The notes: generated from the letters alone by a model not told the origin. A stretch of 38,009 nt of DNA from Bryobacterales bacterium (GCA_016789905.1 JAEUQC010000044.1:1-38009), one strand, 5' to 3'; positions 29,075-38,009 are shown, counted from the stretch's first letter. Translations and numbers: made by a program.

Positions 29075-31507
29075 ATGAAACTCGCCGAACATCGGTCGCG
29101 CGTGCAGGGACTGGCGGACCTGCTGCTTTATGACTCCATGGTGGATGACGGGGTGATGCTACTGCAGGACGGGGCACTGCTGGCGGCGTGGTCATTCCGA
29201 GGGCCGGACATGGCGTCGGCGACGCACTCGGAAATGGGGGCGCTGAGTGCGCGGTTGAATTCCGTTCTGCGACTGGGGAGCGGATGGATGATCCAGTGCG
29301 ATGCAATCCGATCGATGGCCCCGGAGTATCCGCCGGCTGGGGCGTTTCCGGATGCCGTGACCAGGCTGATCGACGATGAGCGGCGGCAGCAGCTCACCCT
29401 GGAGGGTTCACACTACGAGAGCGACTACTATGTAGCGCTAACCTACCTTCCGCCGGAGGAGAGCGAGGAACGGGTAAAGGGGTGGATGTTCGACGGGCGG
29501 CGGGAGTGGAAGTCGAGCGCGTTGCGGGCGCTGGACTACTTCAACGGACGGGTGAGCGGGTTCGAAGATATCTTCGCCTCGTTGTTTCAGGCGAAGCGCT
29601 TGAATGGTGGGCGGAACGGCGATGAGCTATTGCGTTATGTCCATCGCTGCGTGGCGGCGATGGACCATCCGATTCGACTGCCGCAGGTGCCGAGCTATCT
29701 GAACGATGTGCTTTCGTCGCGGGATTTTGTGGGCGGGATGAATCCGCGGATAGGGCGAGAACACATCAGGGTGATCGCCATTGACGGCTTTCCGCGGGTG
29801 AGCTTTCCTGGCATTCTGGGCGCGCTGGATGCGTTGGCGATTGAGTATCGCTGGCATACGAGGGCAATCCTGCTGGAGCCGGAAGAGGCGCGCGGGTTGT
29901 TGGACAAGACGCGGCGGAAGTGGCGGGCGAAGATTCGCGGGTGGAAGGACCAGTTGCTGCGGACGGAGACGGGGCCGGTGAACCTGTTTGCGCAGGAGAT
30001 GGCGGTGGATGCCGAAGAGGCGATGGGCGTGGCGAGCAGCGGCGATGTCCAGTTCTGCGTGTACAACACGGTGATCCTCTGTTTCCATGTGCGGGAGGAT
30101 ACGGTGGAAGAGTCCGCGGCTCTGGTGGTGAAAACGGTTCAGAATTTGGGATTTTCGTGTCGTGTGGAGAGCGTAAATGCGGTTGAGGCCTGGCGTGGAA
30201 GTTTGCCGGGCGATGGATACCGCAATGTGCGGCGGGTGATCCTGCATACGCTGAACCTGGCGGACATGATGCCGATCACGGCCGTGTGGGCGGGAGAGAG
30301 GAAGAATCCGTCGCCGCTGATGCCGGCGGAGTCACCTTCCTTGTTCTATGCCGCGACAAGTGGCGCCACGCCGTTCCGATTCAACCTACATGTGGGCGAC
30401 TTGGGGCACACGTTGATGATCGGACCTCCAGGAGCGGGCAAGTCAACGTTCTTGGGGCTGACGGCGGCGCAATGGTTCCGTTATCCGCGGGCGCAGGTGT
30501 TTGCCTTCGATAAGGGCTATTCGCTACTGGTGCTGACTCGGGCGGCTGGCGGGGAGTTTTACGACATCGGCGGGGAAAAGACGGATTGGGCTTTCTGCCC
30601 GTTGAAGGAGATCGATACCGCGTCCGATGTGGCGTGGGCAGTGGATTGGCTGGAGAGCCTTTGCACTCTTCAGGATTTCAAGATAGGTCCGCGTGAGCGC
30701 AATGCTTTGACGGAGGCGGTGCTGCTGCTGCAAAATTCGCCGACACGAACGCTGACGGAGCTTTGCGCGAATGTGCAGGATACCGATATTCGCGAGGCCC
30801 TTCACTACTACACGCTGGGCGGGGCGATGGGACATCTGCTGGACGCTGAGGAGGACATGCTGGGAGAGGGCCGGTTCCTCACCTTCGAGACTGAGCACTT
30901 GATGAGCCTGGGCGAGAAGGCCGTGGTGGCGGTGTTGCTCTATCTGTTCCGACGGATTGAGAAGCGGCTAGACGGTTCGCCGACGCTGGTGCCACTCGAC
31001 GAAGCGTGGGTGTACTTGCGGCATCCGCTGTTTCGGGAACGCGTGCGGGAGTGGCTGAAGACCCTGCGGAAGTTCAATGGAGTGGTGCTCCTGTCGACGC
31101 AAAACCTCTCAGACATCTTCAATTCGCCGATTCGCGATGTGGTGCTGGAGTCCTGCCCCACCAAGGTGCTGTTGCCGAATGCGGAGGCGGCGAACCCGGC
31201 TTCGCGTGAGTTCTATGAGTCGATTGGGATGAATGACCGCGAGGTGGACATCATCCAGAAGTCGATTCCGAAGCGGCATTACTACGTCGTCTCGCCCGTG
31301 GGCCGGCGGCTGATTTCGCTGGGGCTTGGGGGCGTGGGGCTTTCGTTTGTTGGGATCAGCAGTCGCGAAGAGCGGCAGTTGGCGGAGCAAGCGATGGAGC
31401 AGTTTGGTGAGGACTGGGCGGCGGAGTGGCTCCGGATGCGCGGCCTGGTGGATTGGGCGGAGTATCTGGAGCGACAGGACGAACCGAAACGGAGGGTACT
31501 GGTATGA
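29075..31507 (+). CDS. trbE: TrbE: T4SS ATPase (VirB4 family)
   Basis: 810 residues from the ATG at 29075, two bases after trbD, with a GGAGGT site. The N-terminal half is the VirB4/CagE domain. Walker A is GPPGAGKST (about 450-458), followed by FLGLTAAQWFRYPRAQVFAFDKG; Walker B is LVPLDEAWVYL. The protein powers pilus assembly and substrate transfer. A longer open frame upstream is rejected because it runs through trbD. The stop overlaps trbJ (ATGA). Confidence 0.95.
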   Translation: MKLAEHRSRVQGLADLLLYDSMVDDGVMLLQDGALLAAWSFRGPDMASATHSEMGALSARLNSVLRLGSGWMIQCDAIRSMAPEYPPAGAFPDAVTRLIDDERRQQLTLEGSHYESDYYVALTYLPPEESEERVKGWMFDGRREWKSSALRALDYFNGRVSGFEDIFASLFQAKRLNGGRNGDELLRYVHRCVAAMDHPIRLPQVPSYLNDVLSSRDFVGGMNPRIGREHIRVIAIDGFPRVSFPGILGALDALAIEYRWHTRAILLEPEEARGLLDKTRRKWRAKIRGWKDQLLRTETGPVNLFAQEMAVDAEEAMGVASSGDVQFCVYNTVILCFHVREDTVEESAALVVKTVQNLGFSCRVESVNAVEAWRGSLPGDGYRNVRRVILHTLNLADMMPITAVWAGERKNPSPLMPAESPSLFYAATSGATPFRFNLHVGDLGHTLMIGPPGAGKSTFLGLTAAQWFRYPRAQVFAFDKGYSLLVLTRAAGGEFYDIGGEKTDWAFCPLKEIDTASDVAWAVDWLESLCTLQDFKIGPRERNALTEAVLLLQNSPTRTLTELCANVQDTDIREALHYYTLGGAMGHLLDAEEDMLGEGRFLTFETEHLMSLGEKAVVAVLLYLFRRIEKRLDGSPTLVPLDEAWVYLRHPLFRERVREWLKTLRKFNGVVLLSTQNLSDIFNSPIRDVVLESCPTKVLLPNAEAANPASREFYESIGMNDREVDIIQKSIPKRHYYVVSPVGRRLISLGLGGVGLSFVGISSREERQLAEQAMEQFGEDWAAEWLRMRGLVDWAEYLERQDEPKRRVLV

Positions 31508-32226
31508 CACTTTCCCGGCGTTCAGCAATGCTGACGGCGGCGGCTCTTTTCACGGGCGCGCGCCCGGCGCGGGCCGGGGTGCTTGCTGGGTTTGCGACGG
31601 AATGGACGCAGATTGCGAACAATCTGCAGTTGATCACGAGCTACATCCGGCAGGGCGAGGAACTACGGCAGAAGATCCTGATGGTCCTGGACATGGCGAA
31701 GAATACGGCGGAACTGCCGTTTCAGGTGTTCGGGCCGATCATGGCAGACATTTCGTCGTTGGCTGGAATTGTGCAGAGTGGCCGGTCGCTGGCGTATTCG
31801 ATGGCGAATCTGGATGCGGAGTTCCGGAGCCGTTTTCGGGGGTGGGGATATAACGCGCGGGCGTGGTTCACCGACTATCGAAATTGGTCGCAGACGAGTT
31901 TGGATACGACGCTGGGGACGCTGCGGGCAGCGGGGTTGCAGAGCCAGCAGATGCAGAGCGAAGAGGCTGTTTTGCAGAAGCTTCGAGGTATGGCGAATTC
32001 GTCGGATGGGCGGCTGAAGGCGGTCCAGGTAGCTAACCAGATCGCCGAGCAACAGGTGCAGCAGTTGATGAAGCTGCGCCAATTGATATTGGCGGATTTG
32101 CAGAGTAAGCAGGCATTTCAGGCGGCGCAGATCCAGCGGGAAGCGGCGAGCGAGGCTGCGACCGAAAAGTTTTTCCGGTTCAATCTTCGTCGAGGGGATG
32201 GACGTGGCTTTCAGGCTGGCCAATGA
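31504..32226 (+). CDS. trbJ: TrbJ: periplasmic T4SS component (VirB5 family)
   Basis: 240 residues. The N-terminus SRRSAMLTAAALFTGARPARA is a signal peptide, with twin arginines that hint at Tat export. The body is long helices rich in Gln (about 45-220), as expected of VirB5-like minor pilin proteins. It ends GDGRGFQAGQ, closely like the end of the next gene product. The start overlaps trbE. Confidence 0.82.
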   Translation: MTLSRRSAMLTAAALFTGARPARAGVLAGFATEWTQIANNLQLITSYIRQGEELRQKILMVLDMAKNTAELPFQVFGPIMADISSLAGIVQSGRSLAYSMANLDAEFRSRFRGWGYNARAWFTDYRNWSQTSLDTTLGTLRAAGLQSQQMQSEEAVLQKLRGMANSSDGRLKAVQVANQIAEQQVQQLMKLRQLILADLQSKQAFQAAQIQREAASEAATEKFFRFNLRRGDGRGFQAGQ

Positions 32227-32233
32227 TGGAGGA

Positions 32234-32554
32234 ATGCGAATAGGGACATTTGCACTGATTCTCGTTTGGGGTGGCTGCACGAAGGAACCGTCGAGCGCCA
32301 TCGAGGCGAAAGTGGAAGCGGCTGGGGCGGGCGATTTGCGGAGCGCGTCGCCGCAGGCGATGGAGAGTTGGTTCCAGCGGCACAGGGACTTGGCGCTTGA
32401 GGTGAGGCAGCTTTGCCAGTCGGTGAAGAAGAGTGCGCCGGCGAATTGGGCAGATTCCACCGAGGGCAAGGTTTGCGCGGCGGCGAGCGTCGCGAGTGTT
32501 TTCCGCTTTCAGGAGCGGAAGGGTGACGGAAGAGGTTTCGAAGCGGGTAAGTAG
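32234..32554 (+). CDS. trbK: TrbK-like small lipoprotein (entry exclusion)
   Basis: 106 residues from the ATG at 32234 with a GGAGGA site. A short hydrophobic N-terminus ends in a lipobox (VWGGC), so the mature protein should be lipid-anchored. A short globular part with two cysteines follows. TrbK in this operon position blocks entry of related plasmids in RP4 (family knowledge). Its C-terminus GDGRGFEAGK repeats that of TrbJ. Identification rests on position, size and lipobox. Confidence 0.68.
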   Translation: MRIGTFALILVWGGCTKEPSSAIEAKVEAAGAGDLRSASPQAMESWFQRHRDLALEVRQLCQSVKKSAPANWADSTEGKVCAAASVASVFRFQERKGDGRGFEAGK

Positions 32555-32597
32555 CGTGGCGACTTGAAACGGTTGTCGCGCTGCGAAAGGAGCAGCG

Positions 32598-34001
32598 ATG
32601 ACAATACGCCAGAGTTTCCGATTGATGGCGCTTGTGTGCCTTGCCATGGGGTTGCTGAGTGATTCGGCGCTGGCGCAGACATCGCCGAGCGTGATGCTCG
32701 ACCAGTATCGGGCAGTGCGGGTCTCTTGGCTCACGACGGCTGCGGGCTACGCCAACCGGCTCTTTGGAATTCTGGCGTTGATCGAGTTCGCCTGGACGGC
32801 GGCGATTCTTGTTCTTGAGAAGACCGACCTGCAGGGTTGGACGGCGGCGCTGATTCGCAAAATGATGTTCATCGGGGCGTTCTTTGCGCTACTCAGCTTC
32901 GGTGCGGATTGGATTCCGCGGATCATCAATAGCTTCCAGATTATCGGGCAGAATGCGTCCGGGCTGCCATCACTGGCCCCTACCGATGTTCTGGTGCGCG
33001 GGTTAAACATCGCGGGGAATTTACTGAGCGGCGCGGCTGAGTCGGGGTGGTTGGGGAATTTCGGTTCGGCGCTAGCCCTGGTGTTCGCGGCGCTGCTTGC
33101 GTTCTTGGCTTTCCTGGGAATGACGGTGCAGCTCGTCGTGACGCTCGTGGAAAGCTATTTGGTTGTTGGCGCTGGGTTCATCTTTTTGGGTTTTGGCGGG
33201 TCGCGGTGGACGGCGCCATATGTGGAGCGGTACATCTCGCTGGCGGTTTCGACCGGCGTGAAGGTGATGGTGCTCTATCTGCTGATGGGCGCGGGAATGT
33301 CGCTGACTGATGGCTGGGTGGCGGCGGCGACGGCGGTGCCGTCCGGGCCTGAGCCCGCGGTGGACGCGCTCGATATCGCGGCTTCCTCTGTTTTGCTGTT
33401 GATGATTTGTTGGAACGCGCCGAAGTTCACGGCGGGCATTCTTGGCGGGACGCCGGCGTTCACGGGTGGTGACGCGGTTGGAACAGCGGGGGCGTTGGCG
33501 CAGGGCGCGCTGCTGGCTGGGACGGCCGTGGCGGGCGGAGCGGCGTTAGGAGCTAAGGCGTTTGCGGCGTCTGGGGCAATGTCTACTGGACAGGCCGCTG
33601 GAATGGGCGCGGGCGGCGCAGCTGCGAGTGGAACTGGCGCTGGTAGTTCGACTCCCAGGCCTTCGTCGGGAGGAGGCGGTGGATCGCCCTCCGCTGGGAC
33701 AAGTGGCGGCCAGGTGTCTCCGCCGACATCAGCCTCGAATGGATCAAACGGCGGTGGCGAGGCCCCCCCTGCGCCATCGATCTCAGCTACTCCGCCACCG
33801 CCGGAGAAATCGCCGGGGCCGCAATCTCCCTCGGCTGATGCACCGGCTCGCGCGGCGCAAGTCGCCGATAAGGGCAAGAAAGTGGCGCGGGGGCTTGCCA
33901 CTACGACGGCGTTCGTACGCGCAACCCAGGGTGCGGTGCCGTCGGATCATGCGCCGCAAGTTGCGCCGCCGCCATTGAACACTTCAGGAGAGACGGAATA
34001 G
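32598..34001 (+). CDS. trbL: TrbL: polytopic T4SS channel protein (VirB6 family)
   Basis: 467 residues. A signal sequence ending SALAQ is followed by five or six membrane helices (to about residue 280) and a long Gly/Ala/Ser/Pro-rich tail (about 300-440), typical of TrbL. The segment GSRWTAPYVERYISLAVSTGVKVMVLYL (in parts) is well conserved in the family. An AAAGGAGC site precedes the start. Confidence 0.92.
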   Translation: MTIRQSFRLMALVCLAMGLLSDSALAQTSPSVMLDQYRAVRVSWLTTAAGYANRLFGILALIEFAWTAAILVLEKTDLQGWTAALIRKMMFIGAFFALLSFGADWIPRIINSFQIIGQNASGLPSLAPTDVLVRGLNIAGNLLSGAAESGWLGNFGSALALVFAALLAFLAFLGMTVQLVVTLVESYLVVGAGFIFLGFGGSRWTAPYVERYISLAVSTGVKVMVLYLLMGAGMSLTDGWVAAATAVPSGPEPAVDALDIAASSVLLLMICWNAPKFTAGILGGTPAFTGGDAVGTAGALAQGALLAGTAVAGGAALGAKAFAASGAMSTGQAAGMGAGGAAASGTGAGSSTPRPSSGGGGGSPSAGTSGGQVSPPTSASNGSNGGGEAPPAPSISATPPPPEKSPGPQSPSADAPARAAQVADKGKKVARGLATTTAFVRATQGAVPSDHAPQVAPPPLNTSGETE

Positions 34002-34003
34002 CC

Positions 34004-34681
34004 ATGGAGACAGTCGTGCCCGCCCATACAGCACCGCAGAACAGCCCCTATCTCGACGCCCGGAAGGAATGGGACGAGCGGTATGGCGGTCTGATTTCGA
34101 GGGCCAACAATTGGCGGCGAGCAGCGTTTGTCGCGCTGTTGATTGCCTTGCTTGAAACCGGCGGGCTGATTGCACTGGCGCTGAAATCGAAGGTCGTTCC
34201 GTACGTGGTTGCGATTGACAGTCTGGGCAGGATGGTCGCGTCCGGTCCCGCCGAACAGACGACTTCGGCGGATGACAAGTTGAAGCGTGCCGCCCTTTTT
34301 CATTGGGTGAGTGACCTGCGGACAGTCACTATCGACGGAGTTGCGCAGCGCAAGGCGATTGACCGGGTGTACACGATGATTGCGAGTGGGAGTCCGGCCC
34401 AGGTCGAGGTGGGCGATTTCTACCGGATGGCGCCGCCGCACGAGCGGGCGCAGACCCGAACCGTTGACGTTGAAGTGAAGGCGGCGTTTGCGACCAGCGA
34501 GAAGACCTATCAAGTCGAATGGACCGAGACGATTCGGGGCTTGTCCGGGCAAGTGGAGAGCGAGGAGCGGTGGAAGGGATCGTTTACGATCGCGGTGAAT
34601 CCGCCGACGGATGAGCGGCTGATTCGCCTCAATCCCCTCGGAATTTTCGTGACAAACGTGAGCTGGTCGCGTGTGTTGTAG
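34004..34681 (+). CDS. trbF: TrbF: inner-membrane T4SS protein (VirB8 family)
   Basis: 225 residues with a single N-terminal membrane helix (about 40-62) and a periplasmic VirB8-like domain (VVAIDSLGRM to the end), including TYQVEWTETIRG and GSFTIAVNPPTDE. It bridges the inner membrane complex and the core. It follows trbL by 2 bp. Confidence 0.92.
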   Translation: METVVPAHTAPQNSPYLDARKEWDERYGGLISRANNWRRAAFVALLIALLETGGLIALALKSKVVPYVVAIDSLGRMVASGPAEQTTSADDKLKRAALFHWVSDLRTVTIDGVAQRKAIDRVYTMIASGSPAQVEVGDFYRMAPPHERAQTRTVDVEVKAAFATSEKTYQVEWTETIRGLSGQVESEERWKGSFTIAVNPPTDERLIRLNPLGIFVTNVSWSRVL

Positions 34682-34708
34682 CCGAAGTATGGATGACAGG
34701 GAGGGCGC

Positions 34709-35779
34709 ATGAATAGAATTCTGATTAGCTCGGTGGTGGCCGCCGGTGTGTTGCTGGGGCAGGCTAAACCTTTAGAGTTGAAGCGGATTCCTCCGCCCGC
34801 GGAAGGAGTTCCGTCTCCGGAGAAGTATCCGTTTGGGAGACTGATCCAAACTCTGGAGGCTGATGTGCCGGTGCCGGCCGCAGCTCCGCGGGTTTCAGTT
34901 GTCGCGGAGCCGGAGGGCTTCTCTGTTGAGAAGGATGTGTTGTTGCCGCAAAACGCGCAGGAAGCCCTGGCTGTCGGCAAAGCGTGGATGAGCGAAAAGC
35001 ATACGCCTGCGCCAGGGAAGGATGGTCGCGTCCTGTATACCTACGGCTCCGGACTGCCGACGGTGGTTTGTGCGCCACTTCGGGTATGTGTCGTGGAGTT
35101 GGAGGCGGGCGAGAGGGTCGTCGGCGAACCCCAAATTGGTGATGCCGTTCGGTGGATCATCGCCCCGGCTGGCGCGGGCCAGGGCGAAGCGGTCACACCG
35201 ATGATTGTGCTGAAGCCTAAGCAGGCAGGTCTCGATACGAATCTGCTGGTGACAACGGATCGTCGCGCTTACTACCTCCGGTTGATCTCGAAACCGGAGG
35301 AGTATTTGGCCAGGGTGGCGTTCGCCTATCCGGAGGATCAGGTTCGGAAGTGGCAGATCCACCTGGCGCAGGAGGAGCAGCGGCGAAAGGCGGAGCGGGA
35401 TGCCGCTCAGGTCTCGCCGGTCGAGTCGCTCGAAAGTCTCTACTTTGACTACAGGATCGAATGCTTAGATCCACACATTCGGCCCGTGCGCGTAGTGGAT
35501 GACGGCAAGAAGACCTTCATCCAAATGACGGCTGACGCAGCCCACCGGGAGGCGCCGGTTCTGGTGGTGATCGGGCCGGATGGCCCGGAAATGGTGAACT
35601 ATCGCGTCAAGGGCGACATGTACATTGTTGACCGTCTTTTTGAGCGTGGTGCGCTGCTGCTGGGTGTCGGGAAGAAGGGGCAGCGGGCGGAGATCATTCG
35701 CGGAACGTACCGGGGGAAACTGAAGTTGAAGGGCGATCCCTACGCGGCAGTTGCGGCCAAGCCGGGAGGCGCGCAATGA
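34709..35779 (+). CDS. trbG: TrbG: outer-membrane core protein (VirB9 family)
   Basis: 356 residues with a signal peptide (ISSVVAAGVLLGQA), a linker and a VirB9 C-terminal domain with YLRLISKPEEY, YDFDYRIE-like (LYFDYRIECLD) and VDRLFERGALLLGVGKK, the most conserved TrbG segment. It builds the outer core ring with TrbI. Its stop overlaps the trbI start (ATGA at 35776-35779). Confidence 0.93.
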   Translation: MNRILISSVVAAGVLLGQAKPLELKRIPPPAEGVPSPEKYPFGRLIQTLEADVPVPAAAPRVSVVAEPEGFSVEKDVLLPQNAQEALAVGKAWMSEKHTPAPGKDGRVLYTYGSGLPTVVCAPLRVCVVELEAGERVVGEPQIGDAVRWIIAPAGAGQGEAVTPMIVLKPKQAGLDTNLLVTTDRRAYYLRLISKPEEYLARVAFAYPEDQVRKWQIHLAQEEQRRKAERDAAQVSPVESLESLYFDYRIECLDPHIRPVRVVDDGKKTFIQMTADAAHREAPVLVVIGPDGPEMVNYRVKGDMYIVDRLFERGALLLGVGKKGQRAEIIRGTYRGKLKLKGDPYAAVAAKPGGAQ

Positions 35780-37110
35780 AGCCTGTCCCGAATATCGATT
35801 CGCCTACTGGAATTGACGTGAATCCGGAGCCGCCCTCGCCCGTCCGCCTCAGCAAGCGCGCTGGGATCGTGGCGCTCGTAGTCGTATTCCTTGTTGTGGC
35901 GCAGATTGGATATGGCATCTACAGTCGCGGCCAGGCTCAAAACCAAGTAGGATTTCAGCCCGACGAGACCCGCGGCATGACCGCCGCGACGGATGCCGGT
36001 AAGCTGGTCGCCGCGCAGGTTCCGAACCGACCTACTTTGGTTGCTGCTGCGCCGGCGGAAGAAGTGGCTGCGGCGGAGCCCGAGCGGTTGACGGTTCCGC
36101 GCTCTCCGGCGCACTACACGCCTTCGGCGGCTCCGCCGACTACCAACGTCGCTCAACCTCGCGAGCCAAGTCTAGCCGAGAGGCGGATGATGGCAGCGTA
36201 TGAAAGAGAGTTGGAGGCGATGAATGCGGCGACTACCGCTCGCGACGGATTTCGCGCGGCGGCTTCGAGCGGCGCGGGCGTGCCGTCACTGCCAACTGCC
36301 GCCGGGGACATCGAGCAGATGACTAGTCTGCTGCGGGCGATGCAAGGCCCATCCGGCCAAATTAAGGCCACGGCGGCACTCCCCAATGTGTCCATAGGCA
36401 CCGGCGGCAACTCCGGTGAGGGACTTGAAACGCAAAATATGCAGGATCGGAAGGAGGCTTTTCTCGCCCGCTCCCGCCGCACGGAGAGAAACAACTATCT
36501 CGATTCCACAAGAGCTGCGCCAATGAGCCGCTACGAATTGAAGGCCGGCTGGGATATTCCCGCCATCTTGGAACAGGCTCTTAACTCTGATCTTCCCGGC
36601 GAGATCAAGGCGCTGGTCAGAGAGAACGTCTACGATTCGGCGACTGGCCGATTCCTGCTGATACCCCAGGGCTCGCGTCTGGTTGGCACGTACGATTTCC
36701 ATGTCTCCTACGGCCAGGATGGGCTGCAGGTCGTGTGGGCTCGGCTGATCTTTCCGGATGCCTCCTCCATCGACCTGGCCGGTATGTCGGGCCAGGATGC
36801 GAAGGGCTATACGGGGCTCCGGCACGATGTTGACAACCACTATAAGCGACTGCTCGGCTTCGGGCTGCTGACCAGCCTATTCAGCGCGTCGTTTCAGCTT
36901 TCTCAAACACGCCGGGGCGGGTTGCTTGGTTATCCGTCGGCTGGTGAAATCGCCGGTAGCGCTGTCGGACGCGAAATGTCTCAACTGGGCACAGATGTGA
37001 CGCGGCGCAATCTGAACGTCCAGCCGACAATCAAGGTACCTATCGGGTATCGGTTCAATGTACGGGTGAATCGGGATATCGTCTTTGACGGCCCGTTCCG
37101 GCCGTTCTAA
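35776..37110 (+). CDS. trbI: TrbI: T4SS core scaffold (VirB10 family)
   Basis: 444 residues. A short cytoplasmic part, one membrane helix (about 31-52), a long Ala/Pro-rich periplasmic linker and the VirB10 C-terminal domain from about 255, with LLIPQGSRLVGTYDFHVSYGQ, LIFPDASSIDLAGMSGQDA and VNRDIVFDGPF. It spans both membranes. It ends the trb operon. Confidence 0.94.
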   Translation: MKPVPNIDSPTGIDVNPEPPSPVRLSKRAGIVALVVVFLVVAQIGYGIYSRGQAQNQVGFQPDETRGMTAATDAGKLVAAQVPNRPTLVAAAPAEEVAAAEPERLTVPRSPAHYTPSAAPPTTNVAQPREPSLAERRMMAAYERELEAMNAATTARDGFRAAASSGAGVPSLPTAAGDIEQMTSLLRAMQGPSGQIKATAALPNVSIGTGGNSGEGLETQNMQDRKEAFLARSRRTERNNYLDSTRAAPMSRYELKAGWDIPAILEQALNSDLPGEIKALVRENVYDSATGRFLLIPQGSRLVGTYDFHVSYGQDGLQVVWARLIFPDASSIDLAGMSGQDAKGYTGLRHDVDNHYKRLLGFGLLTSLFSASFQLSQTRRGGLLGYPSAGEIAGSAVGREMSQLGTDVTRRNLNVQPTIKVPIGYRFNVRVNRDIVFDGPFRPF

Positions 37111-37203
37111 AAATGATGCGCAGCAAGGCGGGGCTAGAACATTTGCCGCAAGAGGTGGTACCGTAATGCCTGTACAATCTCTCAACGAAATCAGGCAACG
37201 GAA

Positions 37204-37593
37204 ATGCCCGACCCAGCGAAACCAATCGTTCGACTTGAGCGCCCAACTGAGGACAAGAAGCGGAAGAAGCCGGCCCCGCCGGCCCAGGATCCGATTATCA
37301 AGCTGGCCATCCGGCTGAATGAGGGTGTGAACGAGGCGCTTCGTTCGCTCATTCGGTATCGCGGTGATTTATCGGTGATGGCCATTGAGGCGCTGGAGTC
37401 TGTCGAACTCGCCACCGTTGCGCTGGTGAGCGTGGAAGAAAAGATGGTCCGCGATACGACCGTTTCCTTGCCGCGTCCGCTTCACAAGAAGTTAAAGAAG
37501 ATTGCCGAGGACCGCGGAACGTCAATGAATATTCTCGTGAACACTGGGCTCGCGTACTGGCTGGCAAAGAAAGGCTCGATCAGCCTACGCTAG
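37204..37593 (+). CDS. Tandem ribbon-helix-helix DNA-binding protein
   Basis: 129 residues with a charged, proline-rich N-terminus and two successive ribbon-helix-helix-like units: IKLAIRLNEGVNEALRSLI/GDLSVMAIEALESV (about 31-68) and TTVSLPRPLHKKLKKIAE/TSMNILVNTGLAYWL (about 86-124). A fused pair would act as a pseudo-dimer. It lies 93 bp after trbI and may regulate the trb operon or bind plasmid DNA. The start lacks a clear ribosome-binding site. Confidence 0.65.
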   Translation: MPDPAKPIVRLERPTEDKKRKKPAPPAQDPIIKLAIRLNEGVNEALRSLIRYRGDLSVMAIEALESVELATVALVSVEEKMVRDTTVSLPRPLHKKLKKIAEDRGTSMNILVNTGLAYWLAKKGSISLR

Positions 37594-37605
37594 GGGGAAA
37601 TCGAT

Positions 37606-38009
37606 CTAGGTCTGGGACTGTGCTTCGACAATCACCTTTGCGCGCCGATTGGTCAGGTTCATAACAACTACCTCGTAGCAGCCTTTCCGTTTTGCGCTAA
37701 AGCGGATCCGCTTTGGCAGACGACCGTCATTTCGCTGGAGCGACCGCAGTTCCCGATGCGGGTCCTCCGCGAGCGCCCACTTTTCGAATTCGGCGAAAGT
37801 CGTAAGGACGATAGCGATACGCCTGTTCGACCAGGCGCCGAAGTGAAGCGGATCGCCACGTCGCATTTCAAAGGAATAGACGATGTGGGCGCGGGGTGCC
37901 AACGTATCGACTTCGATGATCCCGACTCCGTCAGAAAAGGGCGAGGCCGGCGTTGGCTGGGCATTCGGGTGCTCCTGGTGGAAGATATCTTGCCAGTGGA
38001 GATCGTAAA
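37606..38009 (-). CDS. Hypothetical protein, 5' part beyond the window
   Basis: The frame is open from the window end to the stop at 37606, at least 134 codons. The visible C-terminal part includes LAPRAHIVYSFEMRRGDPLHFGAW, AIVLTTFAEFEKWALAE and LPKRIRFSAKRKGCYEVVVMNL. No family is recognised. An internal TTG at 37902 could be mistaken for the start, but coding-like sequence continues upstream of it. It is convergent with the RHH gene. Confidence 0.6.
   Translation of the reverse strand, partial: YDLHWQDIFHQEHPNAQPTPASPFSDGVGIIEVDTLAPRAHIVYSFEMRRGDPLHFGAWSNRRIAIVLTTFAEFEKWALAEDPHRELRSLQRNDGRLPKRIRFSAKRKGCYEVVVMNLTNRRAKVIVEAQSQT

Noticed and set aside
1..38009. tRNA, rRNA or a clear integrase attachment site
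   Set aside because: None was recognised on either strand by eye; no core-site duplication was found for the tyrosine recombinase.

Overview
The window reads as bacterial plasmid DNA, high in G+C, made of two backbone segments joined through one transposable element. Gene content (a PQQ-type beta-propeller protein beginning with a WPGFRGP motif, an IS66-type element carrying a DUF4338 gene, an RP4-like Tra/Trb transfer system) fits an Acidobacteriota host of the Solibacter/Bryobacter kind. That placement is an inference from gene style; no rRNA or other phylogenetic marker is present.

Region 1 (1-16767) looks like a complete mobilizable plasmid of about 20.7 kb when one element copy is included. 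It holds a PQQ-repeat protein, a relaxase block in the RP4 Tra1 order (traI and traJ leftward, an oriT-like intergenic region, traK-traL-traM rightward), an iteron/DnaA-box origin beside repA, a parA/parB partition pair, two higBA modules, a PIN toxin inside the relaxase operon, a small membrane protein and a sigma factor that share a duplicated hairpin leader, and an overlapping operon of vapB, vapC, a histidine phosphatase and a tyrosine recombinase. A saccharopine-dehydrogenase-like gene is split, with its N-terminal half at 109-671 and its C-terminal half at 16254-16767.

Region 2 (16768-20806) is a 4039-bp transposon with 23-bp terminal inverted repeats (21 of 23 identical). It contains tnpA, tnpB, a DUF4338 (DruA-like) gene, the IS66 transposase tnpC and a serine resolvase. 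The first 108 bases of the window are the right end of a second copy in direct orientation. Joining base 109 to base 16767 restores the split dehydrogenase in frame. The segment therefore behaves as a circle of 20698 bp that has fused with another replicon at this element. That is the structure of a transposon-mediated cointegrate, or of an assembly that crossed the shared repeat.

Region 3 (20807-38009) begins with a sigma-factor gene cut by the element and a plasmid-type ssb. About 850 bp without a convincing gene follow, then a 44-residue protein gene and an IetA/IetS pair (AAA+ ATPase plus subtilisin-like protease; a known plasmid-stability and anti-phage pair). A RepB-type primase comes next, followed by a full P-type type IV secretion operon, trbB-C-D-E-J-K-L-F-G-I. 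The window ends with a tandem ribbon-helix-helix protein and a partial gene. No coupling protein (TraG/VirD4) is visible. Together the relaxosome of region 1 and the Trb channel of region 3 would make a near-complete conjugation system.
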